From an uncultured Pseudokineococcus sp. (lineage in GTDB: Bacteria; Actinomycetota; Actinomycetes; Actinomycetales; Quadrisphaeraceae): 64,000 nt of DNA. Positions 31,015 through 39,753 of the stretch are shown piece by piece. The position numbers and the translations under genes are program-made. The stretch lies in NCBI RefSeq assembly GCF_947495735.1, contig NZ_CANMAA010000004.1, positions 124,001 through 188,000 of the forward strand, in the 5' to 3' direction. Below the pieces are notes generated by a model. It searched no databases and was not told the DNA's origin. It worked only from the letters and a program-made list of their open reading frames with translations. How positions within the stretch are numbered: the stretch's first letter is position 1; the number at the start of each line of letters is the position of its first letter.

Positions 31015-32760
31015 TCAGCCGTCCGACACACGGGTGACCGTCCACGGGGAGTCGGCGGGCGTCAGGAAGTACGGCGGGGGCAGGTTGGCCAGCCGCTTGT
31101 CGAAGCGGTAGTTCTTCTCGTAGCCGTTCGCCCCACGACGGACGATGCCGCGGTACTTCTGCGCGATGGTGCCGTCCACGGTCAGCTTCCCGAGGGTGCC
31201 GCCGCGGTCGTAGTTCTGGACGACGAAGCTGTGCCCGATCGAGAGGATGCCCGCCTGGATGGTGCCGACGGGCGTCCCGAGCAGCCTGGTCCCGTCCGCG
31301 CGCTGCGGGTTGTAGACCCAGGCGAAGCCGTTGGGGATGAGGCCGAGGACGTCCGTCCCCGTCGTGCCCGTCGCGTACGTCAGGTCTCCGGTCACCACGA
31401 CGTCGCGCGCCGACGCGACGGTGACCTGGCCGGAGACCTTCCCCTGCACGAAGGCCGTCCCGTTGGCGCAGGCGTAGTCGATGGCTGTGGCCCCTGCGGC
31501 GGCTTCCCCGGCCATGGGGTAGCCGAGGGACGTCGTGCTGGGGCAGGTCCCGCCCAGGTCGTCGACGTAGACGAGCGGCGGGACGGGGCTGATGACCTGC
31601 TCGGTCTCCCTCGTCCCCGTGCTCGCGTCGAAGCACCCCGGGGTCGAGACCGTGGTCTGCGGGCTGAGGACGCGCATCTGCGCACCGTCGAAGACGATGC
31701 GGGTCTCACCCGTGTACGTGCAGCCCGCCTCCCTGCCCGCGGAGAGGACCCGCGCCCTGAGGTCGCCGTTGGACCCGGGGAGCTGCAGGGGCGGCGCGTA
31801 GACCGGCTTGAAGCTGCCGCTGCTCGGGCTGCCGTCGCCCCACCAGCGGGACGCCGCACGAGGAGGGAAGGTCCCTCCGTCTGGCCAGCTCGACTCGGTG
31901 ACCGGGCTCTTGAAGGTCAACCCGCCCGAGGCGATCCGCATGGCGTCGTTGGTGTGCAGGGGTCCGTCGATGACGTCCCCGTAGCCGAAGGAGATCTCGC
32001 CGCAGCTGAAGCGCACCGTCCGGCCGTAGTCGGTGCTCGCGGTCAGGCCCTCCGCGTCACGGACGTAGTACGGCATCTCCGCCGAGCTCGTGTACTCCGC
32101 GGAGCTGCTGGTCAACGAGCCAGTGGCGTGGCGCCCGGCGTAGTAGTACGTGCCGCACCGTTCCGCGTAGGCCTTCGTGTCCGGCGAGTACGTCCCGCTG
32201 ACTCCGACGACCGTGGCGTTCACCTCGCGCATCGTCACGAGGGCGGGGTCGCGGACCTCGAGGTCGGAGAAGTAGATGTAGTCGAGGAAGCCGGCCTGCG
32301 ACATGGTCGCCGTGAGGCTGCGGGAGGTGCCGTCGGTGGTCCCCGTCGCGCGGAGCCGGATCACCCCGTCCTGGACCGTCTGGGCCGGCGTGGTGAGCAG
32401 CTGGTACGTGAAGGTGCTGCCTGCTGAGGCGGGCACAGGAGCGCCGGTGCCGAACGCCGGGTTCCCGGCGTCGACCCCGCTGACCCCGCTCGTGTAGTAG
32501 GTCGGGTTGGCGACGAGGTGGGCGAGGTAGTCGTCGATGCCCGCCTGCGCGGCGGCCGTGGCGCTGCGGGCGTCCTGCGCCCGCCGGCTCAGAGGTGCCG
32601 CGGTCATGGCCGCGAGGAGCGCGACGAGCGCGAAGGCGGTGAGGACGCTGATGGCGCCGACCACCATGACGAGCGCCCCGCCGCGCTCGGCGTCGTGCCC
32701 GCCCCGCCGGTGGAGCAGCCGCCCGACCGCGCCGCCCCTCCCGCTCTGCTGCTCGTGCAC
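31015..32760 (-). CDS. Large PilX-like pilus-associated protein
   Basis: A 581-residue protein with a basic N-terminus, RGGALVMVVGAISVLTAFALVALLAAMTAAP (membrane helix, about 32-60) and AAAQAGIDDYLAHL as in PilX proteins, then about 500 residues outside the membrane. The helix lacks the Glu5 of classical prepilins. The large part is Ser/Thr/Gly/Tyr-rich with about seven cysteines and a YGDVIDGPLHTNDAMRIASGGLTF segment seen in PilX-type proteins. GTG at 32760 has GGAGA 7 nt upstream. Likely a minor tip or adhesin component; target unknown. Confidence 0.75.
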   Translation of the reverse strand: MHEQQSGRGGAVGRLLHRRGGHDAERGGALVMVVGAISVLTAFALVALLAAMTAAPLSRRAQDARSATAAAQAGIDDYLAHLVANPTYYTSGVSGVDAGNPAFGTGAPVPASAGSTFTYQLLTTPAQTVQDGVIRLRATGTTDGTSRSLTATMSQAGFLDYIYFSDLEVRDPALVTMREVNATVVGVSGTYSPDTKAYAERCGTYYYAGRHATGSLTSSSAEYTSSAEMPYYVRDAEGLTASTDYGRTVRFSCGEISFGYGDVIDGPLHTNDAMRIASGGLTFKSPVTESSWPDGGTFPPRAASRWWGDGSPSSGSFKPVYAPPLQLPGSNGDLRARVLSAGREAGCTYTGETRIVFDGAQMRVLSPQTTVSTPGCFDASTGTRETEQVISPVPPLVYVDDLGGTCPSTTSLGYPMAGEAAAGATAIDYACANGTAFVQGKVSGQVTVASARDVVVTGDLTYATGTTGTDVLGLIPNGFAWVYNPQRADGTRLLGTPVGTIQAGILSIGHSFVVQNYDRGGTLGKLTVDGTIAQKYRGIVRRGANGYEKNYRFDKRLANLPPPYFLTPADSPWTVTRVSDG

Positions 32761-32773
32761 GTGCGTTCTCCGA

Positions 32774-33388
32774 TCAGGCGCGAGGGACGGTGTTGGGGCA
32801 GGCGACGCGGGTGGCCGCCGAGCTCGACGACGACCGACCACCGCGGACGACCGACGACGTCAGCTCGACACCCACGCCACGGACGGCGGCGGCGTCGGGG
32901 GCGACGTCCCCCGACGCGGTGTCGGCGAAGTAGGTCAGCACCACCGAGCCGGACGTGGCACCACGCATGACGCAGGTGGTCCGCGCCCCGCTGCCGTCCT
33001 CGGCGCTGAGCGTCTCGGCGAGGCAGTCCAGGTCCGCGTCGTACCGGTAGGTGACGAGCGTGAGCGCGGGGTCGACGGCTTCGGCGGACCCGGGCGGCTC
33101 GATGCTGGCGGTGAAGCGCACCGTGGACGGCTCCACCACCTGGAAGGCGGGACCACCCGTGCTGGGAGGGGTCGCCACGCGCAGCCGCCGCGACATCACG
33201 TCGACGGCGTGCCGGACCTCAGCGGCAGCCGTCGTCCGGTCGCGGACGTCGGTGGTGCTCCGGAGGTCGGCCGCGAACACCGAGGCCAGGCAGAGGAGGA
33301 CGAGGGAGGCGCACGACATCGCGACGAGCAGCTCGACCAGGGTGACGCCCCGGTCCCCCGAGGACGCCGCCGCCCGGGAGCGCCTCAC
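32774..33388 (-). CDS. Prepilin-type minor pilin (PilW/PilJ-like)
   Basis: A 204-residue protein with a type III prepilin signal: Arg-rich leader ending SGDRG, then VTLVELLVAMSCASLVLLCLASVF with Glu at position 5 of the mature form. The rest is a globular domain with Cys pairs (CLAE..CVM). GTG at 33388 overlaps the upstream pilin stop (GTGA). Probably primes pilus assembly together with the adjacent two minor pilins. Confidence 0.85.
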   Translation of the reverse strand: MRRSRAAASSGDRGVTLVELLVAMSCASLVLLCLASVFAADLRSTTDVRDRTTAAAEVRHAVDVMSRRLRVATPPSTGGPAFQVVEPSTVRFTASIEPPGSAEAVDPALTLVTYRYDADLDCLAETLSAEDGSGARTTCVMRGATSGSVVLTYFADTASGDVAPDAAAVRGVGVELTSSVVRGGRSSSSSAATRVACPNTVPRA

Positions 33389-34599
33389 TGCGGCACCTGG
33401 ACCGTCGTGGAGGTCGAGGCCGCCAACGAGACCGTGACGGACGTGACGTAGTCCGCCGAGCGGGAGAAGGTCCACGAGCCGTCGGGCATCGCGACGGAGC
33501 GCGGCCCTGCCGGCCCCTCGATGGTGAGCGAAGGTGCGGACTGGCACGGGCCGTCCGGCGCGGGCCGGGCGTACAGGGTGGCCGGCAAGGGCGTCGTGGT
33601 GGCGCTCACCAGGTTCGCGGTGGCCAGCGACAGCGTCGTCGCCGTCGTCTTCCCGCGCTCGACCGTGACCGCCTCAGGGCCGGGGGCCGAGGAGCAGCCG
33701 GCCACCCGGTACGCACCCGGGAAGAGCCCCCGCACCACCGACGGGCTCACCGAGACGTCGACGCAGGGGGACCCAGCGGCGGCGGAGCCGCACGGCAGGA
33801 CGACGCGCCGCGTCCTCGGGGTGAAGAACGGGGCGTCCAGCGTCAGGGGTGCGTCCCTGACCGCCGCACCGGCGGCCGGGGCCACGGTGCTCACGGTCAG
33901 CGTCCCGGCGAGGTCGAGGTCCGCACGGGGACGAGCCACCCGTCCGGGGAGCACGCTGAAGGCGCCTGTGCTGACGGCCGCCTCACCGCTGCGACCGACG
34001 GCACCGGCCTTGGAGGCGGCCGCGGTGTACGAGCCCGCGGAGACGCCGGTGAAGCTGGCGCAGCCGGTGGACCCGGTCGTCGCCGTCCCGCCGGCCGACA
34101 GCACCACCTGCGCGTCGGGGACGCCGGCGCCGTCGGCGTCGCGCACCTGCACGGCGACCGCCCCTGGGAGCGTGGTGAGGACCTCGGACGTCGGCGTCGC
34201 CGCGACCAGGGTGGTCCCGGTCACCGGCTCGGTGGTGCCCATGTCGGGCCACGTCACGGTCACCACCACCCGCTTCGTCGCCGTGAGCACCGTGGCGTCG
34301 ACGCACGCGTCGGTCCCGCCGCCGCTGGTCCCCCACGCCGCCGAGGTCGTCGTCGTGTAGGTCGTCCCGGCCTCGGTGGTCGTCGAGGTCGTCGTCGCGG
34401 GGATGTCGTCGACCGGCCGGGCGCGGGCGGCCTCGAGCTGCGCCGTCATGAGCCCGGCCGCCTGCACGCGCTGAGCGTTGTCGCGGGTAAGGCCGAGGGC
34501 GCCGATGAGCACGCTCGCGACCGCGGCGGCGCCGACGGCGAGCACGAGCGCGGCGACCATGACCTCGACGAGGGAGAAGCCCGCGTCCACGTCGCGCAT
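33385..34599 (-). CDS. Prepilin-type minor pilin with large beta-rich extension (PilV-like)
   Basis: Leader MRDVDAG followed by FSLVEVMVAALVLAVGAAAVASVL, a canonical prepilin cleavage site with Glu5. At 404 residues it is far longer than a usual pilin: after about residue 130 it holds Ig-like or carboxypeptidase-regulatory-like repeats (AVQVRDADGAGVPDAQVVLSAGG, FPGAYRVAGCSSAPGPEAVTVERGKTTATTLSL), suggesting a stalk that projects from the pilus tip. Cysteines are paired (CVD, GCAS, CG, CVD, GCS, PCQ). ATG at 34599. Transcribed after pilA across a hairpin. Confidence 0.82.
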   Translation of the reverse strand: MRDVDAGFSLVEVMVAALVLAVGAAAVASVLIGALGLTRDNAQRVQAAGLMTAQLEAARARPVDDIPATTTSTTTEAGTTYTTTTSAAWGTSGGGTDACVDATVLTATKRVVVTVTWPDMGTTEPVTGTTLVAATPTSEVLTTLPGAVAVQVRDADGAGVPDAQVVLSAGGTATTGSTGCASFTGVSAGSYTAAASKAGAVGRSGEAAVSTGAFSVLPGRVARPRADLDLAGTLTVSTVAPAAGAAVRDAPLTLDAPFFTPRTRRVVLPCGSAAAGSPCVDVSVSPSVVRGLFPGAYRVAGCSSAPGPEAVTVERGKTTATTLSLATANLVSATTTPLPATLYARPAPDGPCQSAPSLTIEGPAGPRSVAMPDGSWTFSRSADYVTSVTVSLAASTSTTVQVPQ

Positions 34600-34643
34600 C
34601 TCATCCCGCCCTTCGCTGCAGCGTCTTGACCTTCAGCCTGCGA

Positions 34644-34673
34644 GAGGGAGGGCCGCGGCAGCGGCCCTCCCTC
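34644..34673 (-). terminator. Hairpin downstream of pilA
   Basis: GAGGGAGGGCCGC (34644-34656) pairs perfectly with 34661-34673 around a 4-nt loop: 13-bp stem, 12 bp after the pilA stop and upstream of the minor pilin genes. It likely reduces read-through so that PilA is made in excess of the minor pilins. No U-tract. Confidence 0.75.
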
Positions 34674-34685
34674 AGGTGTGGTTGA

Positions 34686-35126
34686 TCAGGGGCAGGTGCC
34701 CTTGGCGAGCCCAGCGACCGAGAACTGCCAGATGTTGTTCCCGTTGGTGCCCTTGGGGTTGCTGAAAGACACGCACCAGTTCTCAGCGGAGACGACCTTG
34801 CTCTGGTCGACGACCGTCCCCGAGCTGACCGGCCCAGTCGTCAGAGGGACGGCTGTAGTGCCACTTACCTGGGCGATCGAGTACTTGTCACTGGCGATGG
34901 TCACCGTCAGCGGGCTGGTGCCGTCGACGTAGTAGGCGGCGATCTCCTTGCCGACGACGGACACGTCGCTCTTCGTGCCGGTGTCGACGGCCTTGGCGCG
35001 CTGCGACAGGAAGACCGGGACGGCGATCGCGGCGAGGATGCCGATGATGATCATGACGACGAGCAGCTCGATGAGCGTGAAGCCGGCGTCCTTCTCGCGG
35101 ATCGACTTGTGGATGCGAGCCAGCAT
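34686..35126 (-). CDS. pilA: Major type IV pilin
   Basis: A 146-residue prepilin: leader LARIHKSIREKDAG, then FTLIELLVVMIIIGILAAIAVPVFLSQRAKA, the textbook type IVa N-terminal helix with Glu5. The globular part ends with a disulfide-bonded-type loop (NWC...GTC). The ATG at 35126 has a strong AAGGAG 8 nt upstream. It is the least GC-biased coding stretch in the cluster and is flanked on both sides by hairpins, consistent with its own strong transcription unit. Confidence 0.95.
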   Translation of the reverse strand: MLARIHKSIREKDAGFTLIELLVVMIIIGILAAIAVPVFLSQRAKAVDTGTKSDVSVVGKEIAAYYVDGTSPLTVTIASDKYSIAQVSGTTAVPLTTGPVSSGTVVDQSKVVSAENWCVSFSNPKGTNGNNIWQFSVAGLAKGTCP

Positions 35127-35283
35127 GGGCGTATCTCCTTCTCACGACGGGGTCCGAGCCGCCCGGTGGGCCCGCGCTGTCTGCGCTCTGCGACTCCCTG
35201 CTCCTCTCCTGTCGGCACGCCTGCCGCCTTCTTGAGGAGTTAGACCCGTTGCCGCGGTGCGTCGCCCGTGCGGTCCCGGGACG

Positions 35284-35326
35284 CGCGACGCCCCGGTCCC
35301 GTGATCGACGGGGTCGGGGCGTCGCG
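35284..35326 (-). terminator. Hairpin downstream of pilC
   Basis: Arms 35284-35295 (CGCGACGCCCCG) and 35315-35326 form a 12-bp stem, 12 bp after the pilC stop and upstream of pilA. Ends the pilB-pilT-pilC transcript and isolates the pilA promoter region (35127-35283). Confidence 0.7.
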
Positions 35327-35338
35327 GGGCGAGCCGGT

Positions 35339-36568
35339 CTACTCGATGAGCTCGAAGACGCTGAAGATCGGCATGTAGAGGGCGATGATCATGGCCCCGA
35401 TGACCGACCCCAGGACGGCGATCATCAGCGGCTCGATGAGAGCCGTCAGCGCCTCGGTCGTGCTCTCGACCTCCTGGTCGTAGAACTCGCTGATCTTGTG
35501 CAGCATCGCGTCGATGGCGCCGGTGTCCTCCCCCACGGAGAGCATCTGCACGACCATCGGCGGGAAGACGGGGTGCCGGCTCAGGGGCGCGGTCATGGAC
35601 TGCCCCTGGCGCACCGACTCCTGGACGTCCTCGGTCGCCCGCTGGATGACGACGTTGCCCGCGGTCGCGCCGACGATCTCCAGGCTCTGCAGGATCGGGA
35701 CGCCGCAGGTGACCATCGTCCCGAGGTTGCGGGTGAAACGGCTGATGGCGACCTTGCGGAAGAGCGTCCCGAAGACGGGCAGCCGCAGCTTCAGCGGGTC
35801 GACGACCGCCCGCACCTCCTCCCGGTGACGGACGCGCCCCCACGCCACCGCACCGGCGACGGCCAGCACGACGAGGAAGGGGGCGCCGACCCGCAGGACG
35901 TCGCTGAGGACGACCAGCACCTGCGTGGGCAGCGGGAGCTCGCCGCCGAGGTCGGAGAACATCCCGGCGAAGACCGGCACGATGAAGATGAGCATCCCCG
36001 CGGTGGCCAGGATCGCCATGACGAACACCACGACCGGGTAGGTCATGGCGGACTTGATCTTGGCGGTCAGCTTCACCTCGGCCTCGAAGGTCTCCGCGAC
36101 CTGCAGCAGCACCTTGTCGAGGAAGCCCCCCACCTCGCCCGCCCGGACCATGTTCGTCATCAGCGGCGGGAAGACGCGCGGGTGCGCCGCGAGGCTGTCG
36201 GACAGCGACGCACCGGTCTCGACCCGACCGCGGACCTCTGCGAGCGCCTTCTGCAGGCCCTTGGACTGCGTCTGCTCCGCCAGGATCGCCAGCGAGCGCA
36301 CGAGCGACAGGCCCGCGCCCACCATCGTCGCGAACTGCCGCGACATGACGGCCAGGTCCTTCAGCGACACCCGGTCACCCCCGGGCAGCGTGATCTCCCG
36401 GTTGAGTCCGGTGCCGCCCCCCTTTTCCTGCAGCGAGACCGGCGCGTAGCCCATCCCCTTGAGGCGGGCGACGAGCGCGGCCTCGCTGGCGGCGTCGAGC
36501 GTGCCGGTGACGAGCTGGCCGCCCGCGTCGCGGACGGCGTACTCGTAGGTCTTCGTGGCGGTCGCCAT
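35339..36568 (-). CDS. pilC: Type IV pilus inner-membrane platform protein PilC (T2SS F family)
   Basis: Platform protein on which PilB and PilT act. A short N-terminal domain (TYEYAVRDAGGQLVTGTLDA) precedes two T2SSF domains, each with the motif (MTNMVRAGEVGGFLDKVLLQVAETFE; MVVQMLSVGEDTGAIDAMLHKISEFYDQEVE), and membrane helices near 170-210, 220-240 and the C-terminus (LIEPLMIAVLGSVIGAMIIALYMPIF). Product 409 residues. The ATG at 36568 has GAGGGG 7 nt upstream and lies 11 bp after the pilT stop. Confidence 0.95.
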   Translation of the reverse strand: MATATKTYEYAVRDAGGQLVTGTLDAASEAALVARLKGMGYAPVSLQEKGGGTGLNREITLPGGDRVSLKDLAVMSRQFATMVGAGLSLVRSLAILAEQTQSKGLQKALAEVRGRVETGASLSDSLAAHPRVFPPLMTNMVRAGEVGGFLDKVLLQVAETFEAEVKLTAKIKSAMTYPVVVFVMAILATAGMLIFIVPVFAGMFSDLGGELPLPTQVLVVLSDVLRVGAPFLVVLAVAGAVAWGRVRHREEVRAVVDPLKLRLPVFGTLFRKVAISRFTRNLGTMVTCGVPILQSLEIVGATAGNVVIQRATEDVQESVRQGQSMTAPLSRHPVFPPMVVQMLSVGEDTGAIDAMLHKISEFYDQEVESTTEALTALIEPLMIAVLGSVIGAMIIALYMPIFSVFELIE

Positions 36569-36579
36569 CGCGCGTCCCC

Positions 36580-37857
36580 TCAGGCCCGGCCGCAGAGCCG
36601 GGCGAGGTCGGCCGGGCTCGAGCTCTTGTCGGCGGCGTGCTCGTAGGTGATCGCGCCCACGCGGACGAGCTCGGCCAGGTGCTGGTCCATCGTGTGCATC
36701 CCGCTGGAGGCGCCGGCCTGCATCGCGGAGGCGATCTGGTGGGTCTTGCCCTCGCGGATGAGGTTGCGGATGGCCGGGGTCGCCATCATCACCTCGGTCG
36801 CGACCGCCCGTCCGCGGCCGTCGGCGCGCTTGCACAGCGTCTGGCAGACGACGCCCTGCAGCGCGGAGGCGAGCATCGTGCGGATCTGGCCCTGCTGGTC
36901 GGCGGGGAACACGTCGATGACGCGGTCGACGGTCTGCGCGGCGTCCTGCGTGTGCAGCGTCGCGAAGACCAGGTGGCCGGTCTCGGCGGCCGTCAGGGCG
37001 ATGGAGATGGTCTCGAGGTCGCGCAGCTCGCCGACGAGGATGATGTCGGGGTCCTGGCGCAGGGCGTGCTTGAGCGCCTCGCCGAAGGAGTGGGTGTCCT
37101 CCCCCACCTCGCGCTGGTTGACCAGGCACTGCTTGTGCTCGTGGAAGAACTCCACCGGGTCCTCGACCGTCATGATGTGGTCGCGCCGCGTCCGGTTCGC
37201 CAGGTCGATGATCGAGGCGAGCGTGGTCGACTTCCCCGAGCCCGTCGGGCCGGTGACCAGGACCAGCCCCCGGGGCAGGTGGGCGAACGTGGCGACGGCC
37301 GGCGGCATCCCGAGGTGCTCCAGCGGCAGCAGCTCCGTCGGGATGAGCCGGAAGGCCGCGCCCACGGCATCCCGCTGGCGGTAGAGGTTCACGCGGAAGC
37401 GCGCCAGCCCCGGCACCTCGTGCGCCAGGTCGAGCTCGAGCCGCTCTTCGAAGCGCTCCCGCTGCTTCTGCGTGAGCATGTCGAACAGCGCGCGCCGCAG
37501 GCCCTCTCGCGTGCACACGTCGAAGCCCGGCAGCGGCTGCAGCTCGCCGCGCACGCGCACGGTGGGCGGCGCCCCGCGGGTCAGGTGCAGGTCCGAGGCG
37601 CCGACGGCGACCATCGCCTCGAGCGCCGCGATGACGTCGACGACGGGCGCCTCGTCCGTCGAGGCGTCACCACCCGCGCGCGGGGCCGGGACGACCGGCT
37701 CCACGGAGCCGCCGAGCACGGTGCGTCCCTGGCTCGGCGGGCTCCCGGCGAGGCCAGGAGCAGGGCTGAGACCAGGGCCAGGGCTGAGACCGAGGCCGGG
37801 CACGGGCACGGCGGGCTCGGCCACGCGCAGGGGCTGCAGCTCCACGGGGACGTCCAC
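36580..37857 (-). CDS. pilT: Pilus retraction ATPase PilT
   Basis: Hexameric ATPase that powers pilus retraction. Walker A GPTGSGKSTT (near residue 204), Asp box TVEDPVEFFHEHKQ, Walker B region ILVGELRDLETISIALTAAETGHLVFATLHT with the His box. PilT-typical N-terminal PAS-like part (VGASDLHLTRGAPPTVRVRGEL). Product 425 residues, longer than usual because of about 70 Pro/Gly-rich N-terminal residues with LSPGPGL/LSPAPGL repeats. The GTG at 37857 lacks a clear ribosome-binding site; internal GTGs are possible. A PilT implies retractable pili and perhaps twitching or DNA uptake. Confidence 0.92.
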   Translation of the reverse strand: MDVPVELQPLRVAEPAVPVPGLGLSPGPGLSPAPGLAGSPPSQGRTVLGGSVEPVVPAPRAGGDASTDEAPVVDVIAALEAMVAVGASDLHLTRGAPPTVRVRGELQPLPGFDVCTREGLRRALFDMLTQKQRERFEERLELDLAHEVPGLARFRVNLYRQRDAVGAAFRLIPTELLPLEHLGMPPAVATFAHLPRGLVLVTGPTGSGKSTTLASIIDLANRTRRDHIMTVEDPVEFFHEHKQCLVNQREVGEDTHSFGEALKHALRQDPDIILVGELRDLETISIALTAAETGHLVFATLHTQDAAQTVDRVIDVFPADQQGQIRTMLASALQGVVCQTLCKRADGRGRAVATEVMMATPAIRNLIREGKTHQIASAMQAGASSGMHTMDQHLAELVRVGAITYEHAADKSSSPADLARLCGRA

Positions 37858-37963
37858 GGACGGGCCATCGGCACCCGCCGTCCGGCCCTTGAGGTCCCGG
37901 CCCCCGGGTGAGCTCTCCGCCCGTGTTCCTGGCCCGTGCTCGGCCCCACGTCCGCGAGCGCGC

Positions 37964-39643
37964 TCAGGCCACGACGCGCAGGACCTCCTCGAGCGACGTC
38001 AGGCCAGCGGCCACCTTCGCCCACCCGTCCTCGCGCAGCCGGGTCATGCCCTCCGACACGGCCAGGCGGGCGATCTCGGACGCCGAGGCCCGCTCGACCG
38101 CGAGCCGCTCGACGCCCTCGGTGACCGACATCACCTCGTGGAGCGCGAGCCGGCCCTTGTAGCCGGTCCGCGAGCACGACGGGCAGCCCACCGGCCGGTG
38201 CAGCACGGGCGGCGGCTCGCCGGGGACGTGCGGGTAGCCCGCCAGCGAGAGCGTGCGCTCGTCGGGGCGGTACGGCTCCTTGCACCGCCCGCACAGGCGC
38301 CGGGCGAGGCGCTGGGCGAGCACGCAGTCCAGCGCCGAGCCGACGAGGAACGGCTCGATGCCCATCTCGGTCAGCCGGGTGATCGCCGACGGGGCGTCGT
38401 TCGTGTGCAGCGTCGACAGCACGAGGTGGCCCGTGAGCGCCGCCTCGACGGCGATGGTCGCCGTCTCGGCGTCGCGGATCTCGCCGATGAGCACGACGTC
38501 GGGGTCCGAGCGCAGGATCGAGCGCAGCGCGCCGGCGAAGGTCAGGCCCGCCTTGGGGTTCACCTGCACCTGGTTGATGCCGGGGAGCCGGTACTCCACC
38601 GGGTCCTCGACCGTGATCACGTTGATCTCCGGGCGGCTGACGAGGTTGAGCGTGGCGTACAGCGTCGTGGACTTGCCCGACCCGGTGGGCCCGGTCGCCA
38701 GCACCATGCCGTACGGCTTGCGGTAGCTCGCCGCGTAGCGGGCGTGGTTGGCGTCGCTGAAGCCGAGGTCGGCGAGGTCGAGGCTCGCCGTGGAGTTGTC
38801 CAGGATCCGCATGACGACCTTCTCGCCCCACACGGTCGGCAGCGTCGCGACCCGCAGGTCGATCTTGCGCCCGGAGTGGACGACGGACAGGCGCCCGTCC
38901 TGGGGCCTGCGCCGCTCGGCGATGTCGATGTCCGCCATGATCTTCAGCCGCGACGTCACCCCCGACTGCACCGAGCGCGGCGAGCGCATCACCTCGTGCA
39001 GGACGCCGTCGATGCGGAAGCGCACCCGCAGCTCGTGCTCGCCGGGCTCGATGTGGATGTCGGAGGCGCGGTCGGTGATCGCCTGGTCGATGAGCAGGTT
39101 CACGTAGCGCACGATCGGGGCGTCCTCGACGGCCGCCGCCACGAGCGAGAGGTCCTCCTGCTCGTCGAGGTCCGCGGACATCGCGCTGGTGAGGTCGTCC
39201 AGGTCGGCGTCCGCCCGGCAGAAGCGCTCGACGGCTGCCGTGAGGTCCTCGCGCGTGGCCACCACCGGCGCCACCTCGAGGCCCGTGATGCTGCGCAGGT
39301 CGTCCAGGGCCACGACGTCGCCGGGGTCGGCCATGGCGACCACGAGGCGTCGGGAGTCGTCCAGCCCGATCGGCAGCAGGCAGCTGCGCCGGCACAGCGC
39401 CGCCGGCACGCGGGCCACGGCGGAGGGGTCCACGGGGTGCTCCGTGAGGTCCACGAAGCCCAGGCCGACCTGCGCGGCCAGGGTGGCGATGAGCTGCGCC
39501 TCGGTGATCGCCCGGGTGCTCACGAGCGCCTGCCCGAGGCGCTGCTTGGTCACCTGCTGGTGGGCCAGCGCCTCCACCAGCTGGTCGGGCGTGATGACGC
39601 CCTCCTGGACCAGCAGGTCGCCCAGCCGGGTGCGGGTCCGCAC
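37964..39643 (-). CDS. pilB: Pilus extension ATPase PilB
   Basis: Hexameric ATPase for pilus extension. The N-terminal MshEN domain (about 1-150: LGDLLVQEGVITPDQLVEALAHQQ, RLGQALVSTRAITEAQLIATLAAQ) is a family that can bind cyclic-di-GMP. Walker A GPTGSGKSTTLY, Asp box TVEDPVEYRLPGINQVQVN, LIGEIRDAETATIAVEAALTGHLVLSTLHTND. A zinc tetracysteine CGRC..CPSC near the end. Product 559 residues. GTG at 39643 has GGAGAGG 7 nt upstream. First gene of the pilus cluster, downstream of aroE. Confidence 0.94.
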   Translation of the reverse strand: MRTRTRLGDLLVQEGVITPDQLVEALAHQQVTKQRLGQALVSTRAITEAQLIATLAAQVGLGFVDLTEHPVDPSAVARVPAALCRRSCLLPIGLDDSRRLVVAMADPGDVVALDDLRSITGLEVAPVVATREDLTAAVERFCRADADLDDLTSAMSADLDEQEDLSLVAAAVEDAPIVRYVNLLIDQAITDRASDIHIEPGEHELRVRFRIDGVLHEVMRSPRSVQSGVTSRLKIMADIDIAERRRPQDGRLSVVHSGRKIDLRVATLPTVWGEKVVMRILDNSTASLDLADLGFSDANHARYAASYRKPYGMVLATGPTGSGKSTTLYATLNLVSRPEINVITVEDPVEYRLPGINQVQVNPKAGLTFAGALRSILRSDPDVVLIGEIRDAETATIAVEAALTGHLVLSTLHTNDAPSAITRLTEMGIEPFLVGSALDCVLAQRLARRLCGRCKEPYRPDERTLSLAGYPHVPGEPPPVLHRPVGCPSCSRTGYKGRLALHEVMSVTEGVERLAVERASASEIARLAVSEGMTRLREDGWAKVAAGLTSLEEVLRVVA

Positions 39644-39753
39644 GCGCGCGCCTCTCCGGCCCGGCCGCCGCGGCCGTCCGGAGGGGCGGCGGGGTCGCAG
39701 GGCGGGTCCGAGGGCCCATCGGCAGCCCGCACGGGCACCTTGAGGGGACCGGG

